Part shown: in pieces, positions 43,346 through 50,630 of the stretch
How positions within the stretch are numbered: the first letter of the stretch is position 1
Layout of the letters: each line of letters starts with the position of its first letter
Assembly: GCA_012517905.1 (NCBI GenBank)
Contig: JAAYUE010000061.1
Span: 1 to 64,000, forward strand
Source: Clostridiales bacterium
Lineage (GTDB): Bacteria > Bacillota > Clostridia > Christensenellales > CAG-138
Direction: 5' to 3'
DNA: 64,000 bases
Made by a program: the position numbers and the translations under genes
Notes under the pieces: model-generated
Database searches by the model: none
What the model was told of the DNA's origin: nothing
What the model saw: the letters and a program-made list of their open reading frames with translations, nothing else

Positions 43346-44386
43346 TCATGCTTTTGCGGGAATCGCATCCAGCAGCGCGTCCACCAGTTCCGGCGGCGTC
43401 GCCCACGAGGTGCAGAAGCGAACCACGTCGCTCGTTTCGTCATACCTCTGCCAGAACGCATAGCCAAACTCGTTCGCAAGCGGTTGCAGAAGAGCCCGCG
43501 GAAGAATCGGAAACACCTGATTGGTCGGGGAATCGGTCAACAGCGCATAGCCGCGCGCCTTGACCCCCGCCGCGATCCGCTGCGCCTGCGCGACCGCGTG
43601 GCGGCCGATCTCCTCATACAGCCCATCCAGAAACAGCGTCTCAAACTGGATGCCGAGCAGGCGGCCTTTTGCGAGCATGCCGCCGCGTTGCTTCATGTGA
43701 TAGCGAAAGTCCTTCTTCAGCGCGGGATCGTTGATCACCAGCGCCTCGCCAAACAGCGCGCCCATCTTCGTCCCGCCGATGGAAAACGCGCTCGAAAGCC
43801 GCGCGAGCTCCGGCAGAAACACGTCCGCGCCCTCTGCGGCAAACGAGTCGCCAAGCCGCGCGCCGTCGATGTAAAGCGGCATACCGTATCGATCGCAGAC
43901 CCGCCGGATCTCCTCGAGTTCCCGCAGGGAATAGACAGTCCCGACCTCCGTCGGCTGGGAGAGGTATACCATGCCGGGCTGAACCATATGCTCCGCGGTC
44001 GAGTCGGCATAATGCGCCGCGACGCAGCGCGCAATCTGCTCGGCGCGGATCTTTCCGTCCGCACTCGGCAGCGCGATCACCTTGTGTCCCGTCGCCTCGA
44101 TCGCACCCGTTTCGTGCACGTTGATATGCCCGCTCTCGGCGCAGACGACGCCCTGATAGGGCCTGATGCTCGCGGCGATGATCGTCAGGTTCGTCTGTGT
44201 GCCGCCGACGAGAAAGTGCACGTCGCTCTGCGCTCCTCCCAGCTGCGCGTGGATGAGCGCGCGGGCGTGTTCGCTGCGCGTGTCCAGCCCATAGGAATCG
44301 TCCTGCTCGCGGTTTGCCGCCGCAATCGCTTCCAGAATGCGCTCGTGCGCGCACTCGTTGTAGTCGTTCATGAAATTATAGCGCAT
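43346..44386 (-). CDS. ltaE: Low-specificity threonine aldolase (PLP enzyme)
   Basis: A 346-residue fold-type I PLP enzyme cleaving threonine/allo-threonine to glycine and acetaldehyde. The start MRYNFMNDYNECAHERIL, GGTQTNLTIIAA, LYIDGARLGDSFA and the PLP lysine in SIGGTKMGALFG (Lys207) fit the family. Start at 44386 because GGAGG lies 8 bases upstream; the open frame continues another 325 codons upstream without start signals. Substrate stereochemistry cannot be told. Confidence 0.9.
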   Translation of the reverse strand: MRYNFMNDYNECAHERILEAIAAANREQDDSYGLDTRSEHARALIHAQLGGAQSDVHFLVGGTQTNLTIIAASIRPYQGVVCAESGHINVHETGAIEATGHKVIALPSADGKIRAEQIARCVAAHYADSTAEHMVQPGMVYLSQPTEVGTVYSLRELEEIRRVCDRYGMPLYIDGARLGDSFAAEGADVFLPELARLSSAFSIGGTKMGALFGEALVINDPALKKDFRYHMKQRGGMLAKGRLLGIQFETLFLDGLYEEIGRHAVAQAQRIAAGVKARGYALLTDSPTNQVFPILPRALLQPLANEFGYAFWQRYDETSDVVRFCTSWATPPELVDALLDAIPAKA

Positions 44387-44564
44387 GTTTCCCATCCTCC
44401 GGCGCGACGGCCTTGTTTTCTGCCGCCTCACATTGCACGAGTATAGCACATTTTTCGCCCGGCTGCGCGCCGATTTTTCACGCATGGATCCGCGGCGCAT
44501 CGTTCCGATTGCGCATTGTTCACAGGCAGGTTGCATTGCCGACACGCGGCGCCCGCTTTCGCGT

Positions 44565-44593
44565 TTGCAACGCGGAACCGGCTTCCTTATAAT
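44565..44593 (+). promoter_or_regulatory. Promoter directly abutting an ATG (leaderless)
   Basis: TTGCAA (44565-44570), 17-base spacer, TATAAT (44588-44593), six bases before the ATG at 44600. Same -35, spacer, -10 and distance as the promoter at 42611. Confidence 0.7.
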
Positions 44594-44599
44594 CATGGT

Positions 44600-45877
44600 A
44601 TGAATCAAAGATTTTACAATACGATGCGCCGCGCTATTCTTGCGGCGCTCGCGCTGGCGCTCACGGCGGCCCTGCTTGCGGGCTGCTCCGCCGCCCCTGT
44701 TCCGGAGGACGAGGATTCCGCCTCCGAAGCGGTCCTTTCGCCTGCCGAAGAGACGGCGCCCGCCGCCGACGTCCCCACCCTCGCGCCGCAGCCGCTGGAT
44801 GCAATCCTTTCGGACGACGGGGTTGCGATCCTCTTTGTCAACGTTGGGAAAGCGGACGCGGCGATCCTCCGATTCGGCGATTCGGCGGTGCTCATCGACA
44901 CCGGTTCCGCCTCGTCCGCCCCGCAGCTCATCGCGGGGCTCAACGCGCTGGGCGTCGCGAAGATCGACGCGGTGTTTCTCACGCACAGCCACAGCGACCA
45001 CGTCGGCGGTCTGGAAGCGCTCGCCGCGAATTACACCGTCCCGATCGTATATTCCCCCTATTTCTCCGAAACGGACAAAAACGGCGAGAACAAGATCGTG
45101 AAGCGCATAGACAAGCTCGGCCTGCCGCATGCCGAGCTCCGCGCGGGAGATTCGGTGCCGCTGGCCGGCGGCGTTTCCTTCTCCGTTCTCGGCCCGCTCG
45201 AGCGCAACGAACAGGACGACAACGACAACTCCCTCGTGCTTCGCTTCACCTATGACGGCAGGACGTTTCTCTTTGTCGGGGATATGCAGTTTGCCGAGGA
45301 GCAGACGCTGATCGCATCCGGCGCGGATCTGGACAGCGACGTGCTCAAGGTCGGCAACCACGGCAATCCCGACGCGACGGGCGAGGACTTCGCCGCGCTC
45401 GTCTCGCCGGACATCGCGGTTATCTCGACCGATACGTCCGAGGACGCGGACAGCGCGAACCCGCGCGTGTATGCCGCGTTGTCTCCGGCGGACATTTATA
45501 TCACGCAGGATTTCCCGCTCGGCGTGCTGCTTACGCTGGACGACTCCGGCGATCTCGCAATCTCCAGCCCCGCGCGCGACGCCGACCCGCTCGACGTTGC
45601 CGTCGCCGGCATCGACGTCAAGGACCAGACCGTCACGCTCGTCAACAACGGATCGTCCCCCGCCGACCTCTCCGGCTGCGTGCTCTTCTCCGTCCGCTCA
45701 CAGGCCGCGCTGCGCTTTCCCGAAGGGACGACGCTCGGCGCGGGAGAAACGCTCATCGTCGGCGAGCATGAAGCGGTTTCGTTTGCGGGCGAGGATAACC
45801 CGCTGAACAAGAAAAAAGACAACACCGTCCGGCTCTACGACCGTCTCGGCTTTCTGGTCAGCGAGTGGGCCGAGTGA
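44600..45877 (+). CDS. Lipoprotein with metallo-beta-lactamase and lamin-tail domains
   Basis: A 425-residue surface protein. Signal peptide with lipobox LLAGC (Cys29), acidic linker (35-65), a ComEC-like metallo-beta-lactamase domain (70-310) with LTHSHSDHVGG (His129, His131, Asp133, His134), GDMQFAEE and KVGNHGN, and a C-terminal lamin-tail-like beta domain (about 325-420, SSPADLSGCVLFS to NTVRLYDRLGFLVSE). Similar two-domain proteins are thought to handle extracellular nucleic acid or other phosphodiesters, but this is not proven. No Shine-Dalgarno; leaderless mRNA is likely. Confidence 0.85.
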   Translation: MNQRFYNTMRRAILAALALALTAALLAGCSAAPVPEDEDSASEAVLSPAEETAPAADVPTLAPQPLDAILSDDGVAILFVNVGKADAAILRFGDSAVLIDTGSASSAPQLIAGLNALGVAKIDAVFLTHSHSDHVGGLEALAANYTVPIVYSPYFSETDKNGENKIVKRIDKLGLPHAELRAGDSVPLAGGVSFSVLGPLERNEQDDNDNSLVLRFTYDGRTFLFVGDMQFAEEQTLIASGADLDSDVLKVGNHGNPDATGEDFAALVSPDIAVISTDTSEDADSANPRVYAALSPADIYITQDFPLGVLLTLDDSGDLAISSPARDADPLDVAVAGIDVKDQTVTLVNNGSSPADLSGCVLFSVRSQAALRFPEGTTLGAGETLIVGEHEAVSFAGEDNPLNKKKDNTVRLYDRLGFLVSEWAE

Positions 45878-45885
45878 CGCGGCAT

Positions 45886-45918
45886 ATAAAAAACAGGCGC
45901 AAACTGCGCCTGTTTTTT
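45886..45918. terminator. Bidirectional terminator
   Basis: ACAGGCGCA / TGCGCCTGT (45893-45901 and 45905-45913) with A-rich and T-rich flanks, between convergent genes. Confidence 0.88.
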
Positions 45919-45926
45919 TGTGACGT

Positions 45927-46805
45927 TTATTCGACGGACGACGGTTCGTCCTCCGGCTCGCCGCTTTGCGCCGTTTTTCTCCTGCCGATCAGAAACCCCG
46001 CGCTGAGCGCGTTTGTAGGGCAGTTTTTCACGCAGTCTCCGCAGCGGATGCATTCGATGTCGTCCGGCGTCTTCGAAGGATCGACGCCCATGTTGCACGC
46101 GCGCTTGCAGGCGCCGCAGTGCGTACAGGCGCTTTCGTTCAGCTTGAGCCGGTAGAGCGAAGCTTTGTTGAAAAGCGAATACGCCGCGCCAAGCGGGCAG
46201 AGATACTTGCAGAACGGGCGATAGAGAAACACCGACAACCCCAGCACCAGAATCAAAATCGCCATCTTCCAGCTGAAGATGAAGCCCACGACCGCGCGCA
46301 GGTTCGGATTCGCCAGAAGCAGCGGGATGCCCGCAAACAGCGTCCCCGAAGGACAGACCCATTTGCAGAACCACGGCGTACCCACGCCCGCGGCGTTTTT
46401 CACCAGCGCAGGCAAAAGAACCACCAGCACGGCCAGCACGACGAACTTGAGATATCGCAGGGGACGATCGAATCTAAACGCGCCGATCTTTTTGGAGGGA
46501 ATCTTGTAAAGCAAGTCCTGCACCCAGCCGAACGGGCAGAGAAAGCCGCACACAAAGCGCCCGAACAGCGCGCCGAACGCAAGCAGGAACCCCGTCACAT
46601 AGAGCGGAAACCTGATCTCCCGCGCCGCAAGCTCCGCCTGCAGCGACCCGATCGGGCAGGCGCCGAGCGCGCCGGGGCAGGAATAGCAGTTCAGCCCGGG
46701 CACACAGACCGACTTGGAGTCCCCCTGCCAGATGCGCCCCTTGACAAAGCCGACGAGATAGCCGTTGGAAACGACCGTCCACGCGCCCTGCACCCAGTTT
46801 CGCAT
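45927..46805 (-). CDS. NapH-like polyferredoxin membrane protein
   Basis: A 292-residue membrane iron-sulfur protein with about five helices. Several Cys clusters: CYSCPGALGACP, CGFLCPFG, CKWVCPSG, CKYLCPLG, and two ferredoxin motifs CTHCGACKRACNMG and CIRCGDCVKNCP in the C-terminal cytoplasmic part. Relatives (NapH, RdxA/CcoG, YccM) pass electrons between membrane or cytoplasmic donors and extracytoplasmic acceptors. The ATG at 46805 lacks a Shine-Dalgarno; an in-frame TTG at 46832, overlapping the upstream mini-gene, is an alternative. Last of a three-gene module with a thioredoxin-like lipoprotein. Confidence 0.88.
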   Translation of the reverse strand: MRNWVQGAWTVVSNGYLVGFVKGRIWQGDSKSVCVPGLNCYSCPGALGACPIGSLQAELAAREIRFPLYVTGFLLAFGALFGRFVCGFLCPFGWVQDLLYKIPSKKIGAFRFDRPLRYLKFVVLAVLVVLLPALVKNAAGVGTPWFCKWVCPSGTLFAGIPLLLANPNLRAVVGFIFSWKMAILILVLGLSVFLYRPFCKYLCPLGAAYSLFNKASLYRLKLNESACTHCGACKRACNMGVDPSKTPDDIECIRCGDCVKNCPTNALSAGFLIGRRKTAQSGEPEDEPSSVE

Positions 46806-46824
46806 CTTGTTTCTCTGATATTTC

Positions 46825-46959
46825 TTAGCCAATGCCGATACACTCCAGGCAGATATTTGCCGCGCGCGACAATACGACGGCAACCTCGCCGCCCCGTATG
46901 CCGAGCACGATGAGCGCCGCGCCCAGCGCGATCAGGATGTATGGCAGGGCGCGCTTCAT
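46825..46959 (-). CDS. CD1871A-family CXXC mini-protein
   Basis: A 44-residue protein: short basic start, one hydrophobic helix (about 6-21), IRGGEVAVV, and a C-terminal [10 protein letters not shown] with a C-x2-C pair (Cys37, Cys40). This matches the small Clostridia family named after C. difficile CD1871A. Start overlaps the TlpA-like stop as ATGA, and the NapH-like gene begins about 20 bases on. The conserved cysteines at the membrane surface suggest electron or thiol transfer between its neighbours; function is not established. Confidence 0.85.
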   Translation of the reverse strand: MKRALPYILIALGAALIVLGIRGGEVAVVLSRAANICLECIGIG

Positions 46960-47537
46960 CCGACCTGCCCGAGCAGCAGTTCGATCAATCCCGCCCAGTC
47001 GTCATAGCTCTTTGCGCCGACGATCGTCTGGCCGACCTGCTTGCCTTCGGAGTCGAAGAACATCGTGGTCGGAATGGCGTAGATATCGCTTCCATGCTCT
47101 AGAAAGAAGTTTTCGGGAAAGACGATCGGATAGGTCAGTCCCTCGTCGGAGATGAACTGCCGCGCGCCGGAGATGTCGTCGTCCCCCGTGAGCACGCCGA
47201 CAAGCGCGAAGCCCTTGTCCGCATAATCTTCGCTGAGCTTCTGCAAGTCGGGGATTTCGCCGACGCACGGGCCGCACCAGGTCGCCCAATAGTTGACCAT
47301 GATGAGCTTATGATCGGTAAAGACCGTCTGATCGACGGTGTCGCCCGTCAGCGTGGTGAGGGTAAAGCTCAGCCCGTCGGCGCTGTCGCCCGCGTCGGTT
47401 GCCTCGGCGGACGTCGCCGCCTCCGGCGTTGCAGTCGCCTCCGGCGTCGGCGTAGCCGCGGCCGGGACAAGGGCGCAGGCGCCGAGCAGCAGCGCGGCGG
47501 CAAGTATGCTTGTCAGTATCAAAACGATCTTCTTCAT
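46956..47537 (-). CDS. TlpA/ResA-like thioredoxin-fold lipoprotein
   Basis: A 193-residue extracytoplasmic thiol-disulfide oxidoreductase. Lipobox LLGAC (Cys21), Thr/Ala/Pro-rich linker (25-50), thioredoxin fold with active site WCGPC (Cys88, Cys91) and cis-proline segment [10 protein letters not shown]. Probably a reductant for oxidised or haem-binding cysteines on secreted proteins. First gene of the module; electrons could come through the CXXC mini-protein and NapH-like protein, in place of a CcdA-type carrier, which is not seen here. Confidence 0.92.
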   Translation of the reverse strand: MKKIVLILTSILAAALLLGACALVPAAATPTPEATATPEAATSAEATDAGDSADGLSFTLTTLTGDTVDQTVFTDHKLIMVNYWATWCGPCVGEIPDLQKLSEDYADKGFALVGVLTGDDDISGARQFISDEGLTYPIVFPENFFLEHGSDIYAIPTTMFFDSEGKQVGQTIVGAKSYDDWAGLIELLLGQVG

Positions 47538-47895
47538 GATTCGGGTTTCCTTTCCTGTTCCGGTTCGTTGGCTGATCCAAATGCCGCGCCGCCGTATGGT
47601 TGCATGCGCCGCGCGGGTGTTCGATCAACAGAATACAGGATTCATGGTACGGGTTCCCCTCTGCCGTTTCCGTGATTATATCACACGTCCTCCGGCGCGG
47701 TCGAGCGCGGGATGCAAAGCGAATCGGATACAACCCGCCGTTGCGCGGCGCATATCGATACGTTATAATGAACGCAACGAACCTTTCTGTATTTTGATTC
47801 AATTTTCCGTATAATTCGTACAATTTTCACAACAGCGTATGCCGCGCAGACCGTGCGCGGGGCAAAAAATCAATCGACCGGAGGAGACCGAACGT
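47538..47895. other. Divergent intergenic region between tlpA-like and MFS genes
   Basis: About 360 bases without a credible gene. It holds a TATAAT on the minus strand (47673-47678) with a weak -35 for the redox module, and on the plus strand the promoter at 47741-47769. A second TATAAT at 47809-47814 (plus) has only a poor -35. No riboswitch or repeat is apparent. Confidence 0.5.
47741..47769 (+). promoter_or_regulatory. Promoter upstream of the MFS gene
   Basis: TTGCGC (47741-47746), 17-base spacer, TATAAT (47764-47769). Leader of about 120 bases; a second TATAAT at 47809-47814 could be an alternative start. Confidence 0.5.
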
Positions 47896-49203
47896 ATGCA
47901 AGGCGATATCAGCAAGAAAAACTGGGCGCTCATCTGGGTGCTCGGCCTCGCGGGCCAGCTCTGCTGGAACGTGGAAAACTCCTGGTTCTCCACGTTTGTC
48001 TATAACAAGGTCGCGCCCGACCCGTCCATCATCAGCTGGATGGTGGGGCTCAGCGCGGTCGTCACGACGTTTTGCACGTTTCTGATCGGCACCTGGAGCG
48101 ACCGGCTCGGCAAGCGCAAACCGTTCGTCAGCATCGGCTATATCTTCTGGGGCGTATTCACCATCGTCTTCGGCGTGGGCGAATTTTTGCCGAAATCACC
48201 GATCACGCTGGTCGCCACGTTTGTGGTGCTCGCGGACGCGGTCATGAGCTTCTTCGGCTCGTTCGGCTACGACGCGGGGTTCTCCATCTGGACGACGGAC
48301 ATCTCAAACGAGCACAACCGCGGCCGGCTCGGCGGCGCGCTGGCGGTCATGCCGGTCATCGCGACGATATTCGGCTCCGTCGTCTCCGGCCTGATCATCG
48401 ACGCGCTCGGATTCTTCGATTTCTTCATCCTCATGGGCGGGCTGGTCATCGTGATCGGCTTCGTTTCGCTCTTTGCCATGAAGGACGCGCCGGACCTCAG
48501 GCCGCGCAGAGAAGAAAAGAGCTATTGGCAGCAGCTCGTCAAGGTGTTCAACTGGCGCACGGTCAAGCAAAACCGCGAGCTCTTCTGGGTGTTTGTCGTG
48601 ATGCTGGTCTACTTTATCGGCTTTAACGTGTATTTCTCCTATATCACGATCTACTTCGTCAACTATCTCGGCTACACGTTCACCATCGCGGGCGCTCTGC
48701 AGGGCGGCGCGCTTGTGATTGCGTCGTTTATGACCATTCCGACCGCCAGGCTCATCGACAAGGGGTATCTGGCGCGCGTCATCCTCTACGCGCTGATCGC
48801 CAACACTGTCGGGCTGATCTGCGTCGCGTTTGCGAGCAATATCGTGCTGCTCTGCGTCGGCATGTTCCTCGCGGGCTGCGGCTACATTCTCACGCTCCAG
48901 TCGCTCACAGCCTGGATCAAAAACCTCTATCCGGAGGACCAGCGCGGGCAGTTTGAGGGCATCAAGCAGGTGTTCTTTGTCGCCCTTCCGATGATCTTCG
49001 GTCCCTTGATCGCGGCGCCGGTCATCAATGCCTGGGGCGTGGAAAAGGTGGTCAACGAGGTGGCCGGCATGGTGCCCGGGCCCTCCCTCTTCCTCGTCTC
49101 CGCCGCCGTCACCGCGGTCGCCATCCTGCCGCTGACCGTCGCCAATCGACTGCACCGGCAGCGTAAAAGCAGTTCCGCCTTCCCGCAGAACGCCGCGTCC
49201 TGA
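47896..49203 (+). CDS. MFS transporter (SLC45/GPH-like)
   Basis: A 435-residue transporter with twelve predicted helices. The loop after helix 2 has GTWSDRLGKRKPFVSIGY, the MFS signature as found in sugar-proton symporters of the SLC45/GPH type. GGAGGAG lies 9 bases before the ATG at 47896. Five bases separate it from the DUF2804 gene, so they form a two-gene operon; substrate unknown. Confidence 0.88.
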   Translation: MQGDISKKNWALIWVLGLAGQLCWNVENSWFSTFVYNKVAPDPSIISWMVGLSAVVTTFCTFLIGTWSDRLGKRKPFVSIGYIFWGVFTIVFGVGEFLPKSPITLVATFVVLADAVMSFFGSFGYDAGFSIWTTDISNEHNRGRLGGALAVMPVIATIFGSVVSGLIIDALGFFDFFILMGGLVIVIGFVSLFAMKDAPDLRPRREEKSYWQQLVKVFNWRTVKQNRELFWVFVVMLVYFIGFNVYFSYITIYFVNYLGYTFTIAGALQGGALVIASFMTIPTARLIDKGYLARVILYALIANTVGLICVAFASNIVLLCVGMFLAGCGYILTLQSLTAWIKNLYPEDQRGQFEGIKQVFFVALPMIFGPLIAAPVINAWGVEKVVNEVAGMVPGPSLFLVSAAVTAVAILPLTVANRLHRQRKSSSAFPQNAAS

Positions 49204-49208
49204 CCGCC

Positions 49209-50228
49209 ATGAACGAAATGCAGGCGGATCACGTCTATTGCCCCGGCGAGCAGGTGCTCGACCGGCGGGGCCGGCCTGTCGCGGGCTATACGCTGCACGC
49301 CGACGCAGTCTATGCGCGTTCCCGCGTCCGCGCCGCGCCCTGGCGGCTCAAGGAGTGGGATTTTTATCAGATTTCGGACGGGCGGCTTTGCCTGCAGCTC
49401 GTCATCGGGCATGTTTCCTATGCGGGCAACTGCAACATCGCGCTGTTCAACTGTCAGTCCGGCGAGCGCATCTTCGAGCGGGGCGTCACGATCCCGCTGC
49501 CCTTTCGCAGCCTGCGCATGCCCGAGAGCGCGCACGCCGACTCACTGCTGACGTTTTCACACGGCGGCGCGCGCCTCGCATTTGAAACGGAAGAAAACCA
49601 GCGCCGCCTCGCCGCCCGGTTCGACGATTTTGAGGCGGAGGTGACGCTCTCGCCCGCCGTACCCGAAAGCGTTCTGGTCTGCACGCCGTTTGCCAAAGCG
49701 CACGAGTTTTACTGCAACGAAAAGATCAATCTGCTCAAAGCGAGCGTATCCGTCCGCGCGGACGGCAAAGAGTACGCGTTTGACCCCGAGCGTACGTTTT
49801 CCCTGCTCGACTGGGGGCGCGGCGTCTGGCCCCTTGATCACGAGTGGTACTGGAGCAGCGTGAGCACGCTGCTCGACGGCGAGCCGTTCGGGTTCAACCT
49901 CGGCTGCGGGTTCGGCGACGCGCAGAAGTCGCGCGGCACGGAAAACATCGTCTATTATGGCAAAACGGCCGCCAAGCTCGCCCGTGTGCGAATCTCCCAC
50001 GGGGCGGACGTGCTCCTCCCCTGGCGGCTGGAGTCGGAGGACGGCCGCTTCCACGCCGTCCTCACGCCGCAGCACGACCGGGACACCGCAACAAAGCTGC
50101 TGTTTGTCAACAATCGCTGCCATCAGATGTTCGGCACGTTTTCCGGCAAGTTCGTGACGGACGAAGGCGAAGCCGTCTTCTTTGCGGATATCCCCGGCTT
50201 TGCCGAACACGCGGTCAACCGCTGGTGA
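49209..50228 (+). CDS. DUF2804 domain protein
   Basis: A 339-residue soluble protein matching the uncharacterised DUF2804 family: KEWDFYQISDG early, LDWGRGVWPLDHEWYWSS in the middle, then NLGCGFGD and a Trp/Phe-rich beta-structured C-terminus (HQMFGTFSGK). No signal peptide or catalytic motif I can name. Always-tight coupling to the MFS gene here hints that it acts on, or senses, the transported compound; that is inference only. Confidence 0.8.
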   Translation: MNEMQADHVYCPGEQVLDRRGRPVAGYTLHADAVYARSRVRAAPWRLKEWDFYQISDGRLCLQLVIGHVSYAGNCNIALFNCQSGERIFERGVTIPLPFRSLRMPESAHADSLLTFSHGGARLAFETEENQRRLAARFDDFEAEVTLSPAVPESVLVCTPFAKAHEFYCNEKINLLKASVSVRADGKEYAFDPERTFSLLDWGRGVWPLDHEWYWSSVSTLLDGEPFGFNLGCGFGDAQKSRGTENIVYYGKTAAKLARVRISHGADVLLPWRLESEDGRFHAVLTPQHDRDTATKLLFVNNRCHQMFGTFSGKFVTDEGEAVFFADIPGFAEHAVNRW

Positions 50229-50245
50229 CGCCGATCTCTTTTCCC

Positions 50246-50270
50246 GAGCCGCAGCAGCGGCTCTTTTCTT
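50246..50270 (+). terminator. Terminator of the MFS-DUF2804 operon
   Basis: GAGCCGC / GCGGCTC (50246-50252 and 50257-50263) with AGCA loop, then TTTTCTTG. Confidence 0.85.
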
Positions 50271-50557
50271 GTGTTTCGCATAAACATACGATTTCGGTCG
50301 GCGCTATTCACATTTTCGTCCGACATAGTTATTCATTTCGATCCGCCGCCATCCGCAGCGCCTGCAAACTGATTTTTTTGCGTTTTACTGGAGTTAGGCG
50401 CCTCAATCCTTCCAATAATTGTCAATCAAATTGAAACGAATTGTGAATTGTAGTGCGAATGGAGCGGAAAAATGGTATGCTAAGGCCGCTTTATGAAGAA
50501 TATTGACCTCATTTCCCTCCGATGTGTGAAATATCCGTAACATCTTTTGCGGGTATG

Positions 50558-50586
50558 TTTACATATATATACTACTCATGTATAAT
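50558..50586 (+). promoter_or_regulatory. Promoter of the Ig-like/SH3 protein gene
   Basis: TTTACA (50558-50563), 17-base spacer, perfect TATAAT (50581-50586), in an AT-rich context; leader of about 37 bases. Confidence 0.7.
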
Positions 50587-50630
50587 TTCTCCGACAGAAT
50601 GTCTTTCATGCAAGAAAGGATGTGTACCGA

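Larger units (their letters stand above)
50229..50630. other. AT-rich intergenic region before the Ig-like protein gene
   Basis: About 400 bases, much more AT-rich than the rest. It holds the DUF2804 terminator (50246-50270) and the promoter at 50558-50586. No RNA gene or coding frame is supported in between. Confidence 0.6.

Noticed and set aside
44387..45361. Extension of the threonine aldolase frame upstream to 671 codons
   Set aside because: Antisense to the MBL lipoprotein gene; GGAGG and the family start place the ATG at 44386.
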